Shown: positions 61,532 to 64,000 of the stretch, piece after piece | How the letters are laid out: each line of letters opens with the position of its first letter | Position numbering within the stretch: the first letter of the stretch is position 1 | Source: Dictyobacter vulcani | GTDB lineage: Bacteria; Chloroflexota; Ktedonobacteria; Ktedonobacterales; Ktedonobacteraceae | DNA: 64,000 nt | Reading direction: 5' to 3' | Assembly (NCBI RefSeq): GCF_008974265.1 | Contig: NZ_BKZW01000001.1 | Location: forward strand, 3,534,001 to 3,598,000 | Notes under the pieces: generated by a model | What the model saw: the letters and a program-made list of their open reading frames with translations, nothing else | Databases searched by the model: none | Told to the model about the DNA's origin: nothing | Made by a program: the position numbers and the translations under genes

Positions 61532-61836
61532 GCGTGGTTTCTCCTTTGCCTTAATACATGACATTTTACTGCTACCATACCATAAAATCTACACTTGCAT
61601 ATCCTTCAAGCTATCCAGTTCGCACCAGTCTATTCAGCGCTTTGTCCAACCGATCTTACCCGTTGGCGTACCTTGAGGAGCGAACTGAACCATCGTTACG
61701 AAGCCCGGCGTATGCAATACTGCTTCCGTAAATCGCCCGAAAGGTACCTTGCGACTCTTGAAGAAAAGCTCATCAAGGAAATATTACCATCATAGGTCTT
61801 TAACGCTTGTTTTGCTGTTCTTTTAGCCGACCTCTA
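61532..61836. other. 305-base intergenic region
   Basis: A plus-strand frame ending at 61795 has a protein-like end (YLATLEEKLIKEILPS) but no start signal. It may be a gene remnant. Nothing else is seen. Confidence 0.4.
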
Positions 61837-62379
61837 TTAGTCAGCTTTTATATGAATAGGTACCTCACTTCCAATTGTACTAGTTCCACTAGCAAAAGAA
61901 GATGATCCTTCAATATAAAGATCATAATAGCCACCTTTAAGTTGCTTTGGAAAGATTATACTACTTGTAAATGATTGGTTATTGCATCCGCTTGTGATAA
62001 TTGGCTGAGATGATACAATAACTTGCCCTCTACTTGCGGCATTGGTGTTTTGTCCTGCAAGATGATCAACTGCATTCCTTGAAGGAAAAGGTCCATAGAG
62101 CATTTCTCGCATAACTGCTCGTTGAATTTTGTCGACTGGTGTTGTGGAGCTTTGGATATTTGGGCCTGGTTTATAAAGCGTCCAATTAATAATGATTCTG
62201 CTACCTGCTTGCGCTGGAATTCCCTGAGAAGGGATGACATGATAGGATGGGATATTGCTGTCAATGGCAAGACAAGGAACTGGTGCTGGTTGGGTTTTCG
62301 CAAAAGGTGATGAGCAAGCAACCACAAAAAGACAAAGGGAAATAATAATACTTATTACCTGAATAACTCGCTTAATCAT
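61837..62379 (-). CDS. Lipoprotein, unknown function
   Basis: 180 residues from ATG 62379, signal peptide MIKRVIQVISIIISLCLF with lipobox FVVAC. The mature part is Ser/Thr/Gln-rich and beta-like, with one Cys pair possible (PVPCLAID, SGCNNQS). The C-terminus (GGYYDLYIEGSSSF, SEVPIHIKAD) resembles an Ig-like strand pair. The upstream extension to 62484 would hide the signal peptide. Confidence 0.75.
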   Translation of the reverse strand: MIKRVIQVISIIISLCLFVVACSSPFAKTQPAPVPCLAIDSNIPSYHVIPSQGIPAQAGSRIIINWTLYKPGPNIQSSTTPVDKIQRAVMREMLYGPFPSRNAVDHLAGQNTNAASRGQVIVSSQPIITSGCNNQSFTSSIIFPKQLKGGYYDLYIEGSSSFASGTSTIGSEVPIHIKAD

Positions 62380-62516
62380 TGCTCCACATTCTCCTCTTTT
62401 ATGTGATTTAATGGTATCTTTTCGGGTTCCCTCCAAAAACGGGCAACTCCATAATGCTTTGTTATCATTGAAAGCGAATACCATAATAGCTTGGTGTTAC
62501 CATAAGATTGCTCTTC

Positions 62517-63668
62517 TTACTTTTCTACGAGTGCGGTGTGGAGCTCTTTCATTTTGGCACTGCGCCCAAGTGGTGTCACCGAAAGTCGGTCATACATGCC
62601 CTGGATGCGCGAAATATGGCGTTTGGATTGATACTGCTGAGCCATTTCCAAACCACGGATGGCGTATTTGACTCCTTCATCGGTTTCACCAGCATAGGTA
62701 TAGGCTTGCGCTTTGACGATGGTATAGGAGCCCATATCACGGAGTGGTCGGAAGGGCCGGAGCGTGTCGGTGATGGCATAGATATCCAGGGCCTTCAATG
62801 GTTGCCAGAGGATTGTATGTCCTTGTGCTTTTTCTTGTAATACTTCAACCAGATCAAATTGGTTGGAGAGGGTATCGAGCGTCCTCGGCGTATTCTCGAC
62901 AATGTTCTGGGCTTCATCGATATTTCTCAGGAAACTCTGCTCGTCTCCATACACCGAATAGGCGCGGGCCTGCACTTTATACCATGTTCCTCGTACAAAT
63001 GGAGAGGCTTTCATGGCCCATGGTTGAGCCATCGCAAAACGCCGGAATGAGGTTTCGTAGCGGGATCTCTTGCGGAGGAGGTCGGCCTGGTGTGTCATGG
63101 CCAGGGTGATAATGTCTGGATCCTGTAATTCCTCGCCTAATTCCAACATTTCTTGAAAGTGGAGGCTGGCTTCTGGCAGGCGTAAATGATCAAAGGCAAT
63201 TTTCCCCAGCATTTCATGGGCGTATGCCTCTAATTCTTGCGCCGGGCGTACAAACTGACCTCGATATTTTGTAAAGGCATCCTCTAGTTGGAGTACAAGC
63301 TTTTCAAGATTGGTCACGATATCTGGCGTGCTATTATCCGCATTCCACACGATCCAGGATAATTTGATGGTTGCCTGTGCTGGCGACAAAATAGCGTGAA
63401 AGAGTGCGTCATCTCCATCTGCTGGCTGTATAGGTGCGGCCTTCATTTTTGGCATATGTCGCCCCGCCGCTTCTAATTTCTCCGGCGGGATCCCCAGAAT
63501 ATCAATCAAGCGTTGTAGCTGCTCATCTTGTCCCAGTTTGCGCTTTCCACGCTCAATCAGCGAAACATATTCTCGCGAGAAGCCCCATCTATCTGCGAGT
63601 TCTTGCTGGTTCCAGCCACGCTGGAGGCGATACGCTTTGACTAAATCCCCAAAAAGCTTGTTTTCCAT
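62517..63668 (-). CDS. XRE regulator with TPR-like C-terminal domain
   Basis: 383 residues. Residues 1-70 are a Cro/CI HTH (LVKAYRLQRGWNQQELADRWGFSREYVSLIE). From about 120 on it is all-helical with TPR-like pairs (LEAYAHEMLGKIAFDHLRLPEASLHFQEML, TMTHQADLL-like). This is the Rap/PlcR-like plan of many Gram-positive regulators, where the TPR domain binds a peptide; no peptide gene is evident. The divergent gene at 63812 is a candidate target. Confidence 0.85.
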   Translation of the reverse strand: MENKLFGDLVKAYRLQRGWNQQELADRWGFSREYVSLIERGKRKLGQDEQLQRLIDILGIPPEKLEAAGRHMPKMKAAPIQPADGDDALFHAILSPAQATIKLSWIVWNADNSTPDIVTNLEKLVLQLEDAFTKYRGQFVRPAQELEAYAHEMLGKIAFDHLRLPEASLHFQEMLELGEELQDPDIITLAMTHQADLLRKRSRYETSFRRFAMAQPWAMKASPFVRGTWYKVQARAYSVYGDEQSFLRNIDEAQNIVENTPRTLDTLSNQFDLVEVLQEKAQGHTILWQPLKALDIYAITDTLRPFRPLRDMGSYTIVKAQAYTYAGETDEGVKYAIRGLEMAQQYQSKRHISRIQGMYDRLSVTPLGRSAKMKELHTALVEK

Positions 63669-63811
63669 CGTAGTAAACCTTTGTCTTGTTGTAACAGAAA
63701 TGTAACACTCTCGTGACAGGTGTTACTACTCAAGTCGTGCATTCTTCTTTATTATGATAAATGCAATGTAGATATTTGTAAATAGTCATATGAACTGGAA
63801 AGGAGAACGCG

Positions 63812-64000
63812 ATGTCAGATGTTGTCAGATTGCGTCAACGACTGCAAGATGAATACACCAGTATGCGCAATGGCATGCATGAGTTTTCTGCTGGTAATGC
63901 TCGTCATGAATTTATACGTAAGAAAATGCAACAGGCTGATCGCATTCAAGATCAATTGATGATGTTTATTGACGAGAGACAAGCGATCGAAATTGTCTGT
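63812..64000 (+). CDS. Hypothetical protein, 3' partial
   Basis: ATG 63812 has AAGGAG 6 bases upstream. The 63 visible residues are helical and charged (MSDVVRLRQRLQDEYTSMRN, FIRKKMQQADRIQDQLMMFI). The gene continues past the window end. It is divergent from the XRE-TPR regulator, with about 140 bases between, so it may be under its control. Confidence 0.7.
   Translation, partial: MSDVVRLRQRLQDEYTSMRNGMHEFSAGNARHEFIRKKMQQADRIQDQLMMFIDERQAIEIVC

Overview
The window looks like chromosome of a filamentous, soil-type Chloroflexota bacterium, most likely class Ktedonobacteria. That placement is an inference. It rests on roughly 50% GC, Chloroflexota-type housekeeping proteins, a self-sufficient CYP102 P450 under a TetR repressor, many XRE-fused regulators (XRE-GAF, XRE-NACHT, XRE-TPR), many small lipoproteins and membrane proteins of unknown function, and a heavy load of mobile DNA. 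No rRNA and no CRISPR array were seen.

Region 1 (1-34 kb) is mainly core genome. In order it holds: the end of a PhyH-type dioxygenase; prephenate dehydratase; an Mrp-type ATPase; an IscB element with its omega-RNA; a Crp/Fnr regulator; a lipid-linked sugar cluster (UbiA-type phosphoribosyltransferase, flippase-like membrane protein, dolichol-phosphate-mannose-synthase-like glycosyltransferase); a NYN nuclease; two near-identical tRNA-Asp genes separated by an IS4-like element and a HicB-like gene; the TetR-CYP102 operon; two alpha/beta hydrolases; RNase Z; an XRE-GAF regulator; a zincin membrane protease; Fpg; LarB; a KGG stress protein; FtsZ; a response regulator; a LOG protein; and a histidine kinase.

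Region 2 (34.2-51.6 kb) is accessory. A tRNA-Arg(UCG) gene is the target of a 10.2-kb integrated element bounded by a perfect 42-bp repeat of the tRNA 3' half (34267-34308 and 44476-44517). Next to the tRNA lies a tyrosine recombinase. The element also carries an archaeo-eukaryotic-type primase between two clusters of AAACCTGC repeats, an AAA+ helicase-like ATPase, a sigma-70-like factor, a cell-wall hydrolase, an XRE regulator, several small membrane or Cys-rich proteins, and a divergent HTH-GNAT regulator behind a cluster of palindromic operators. A second element follows in tandem, with its own integrase, Xis-like protein, XRE regulator, RHH protein, DnaC-like loader, and a putative replication initiator whose coding sequence holds an iteron-like array. 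Its far att site was not found in the window.

Region 3 (51.7-64 kb) holds a large XRE-NACHT-transmembrane STAND protein (a possible defence gene), an alpha/beta hydrolase, a decayed ISAs1 transposase, several unknown membrane or lipoprotein genes, a CoiA-like nuclease, an XRE-TPR regulator and the start of a divergent gene.

Quality warning: at least six otherwise intact genes (mrp, the DPM-like glycosyltransferase, hicB, the histidine kinase, the element-1 ATPase, the dnaC-like gene) are each broken by exactly one missing base, several of them inside a short homopolymer. This pattern fits uncorrected long-read deletion errors better than biological decay. They are annotated here as whole genes with a frameshift.
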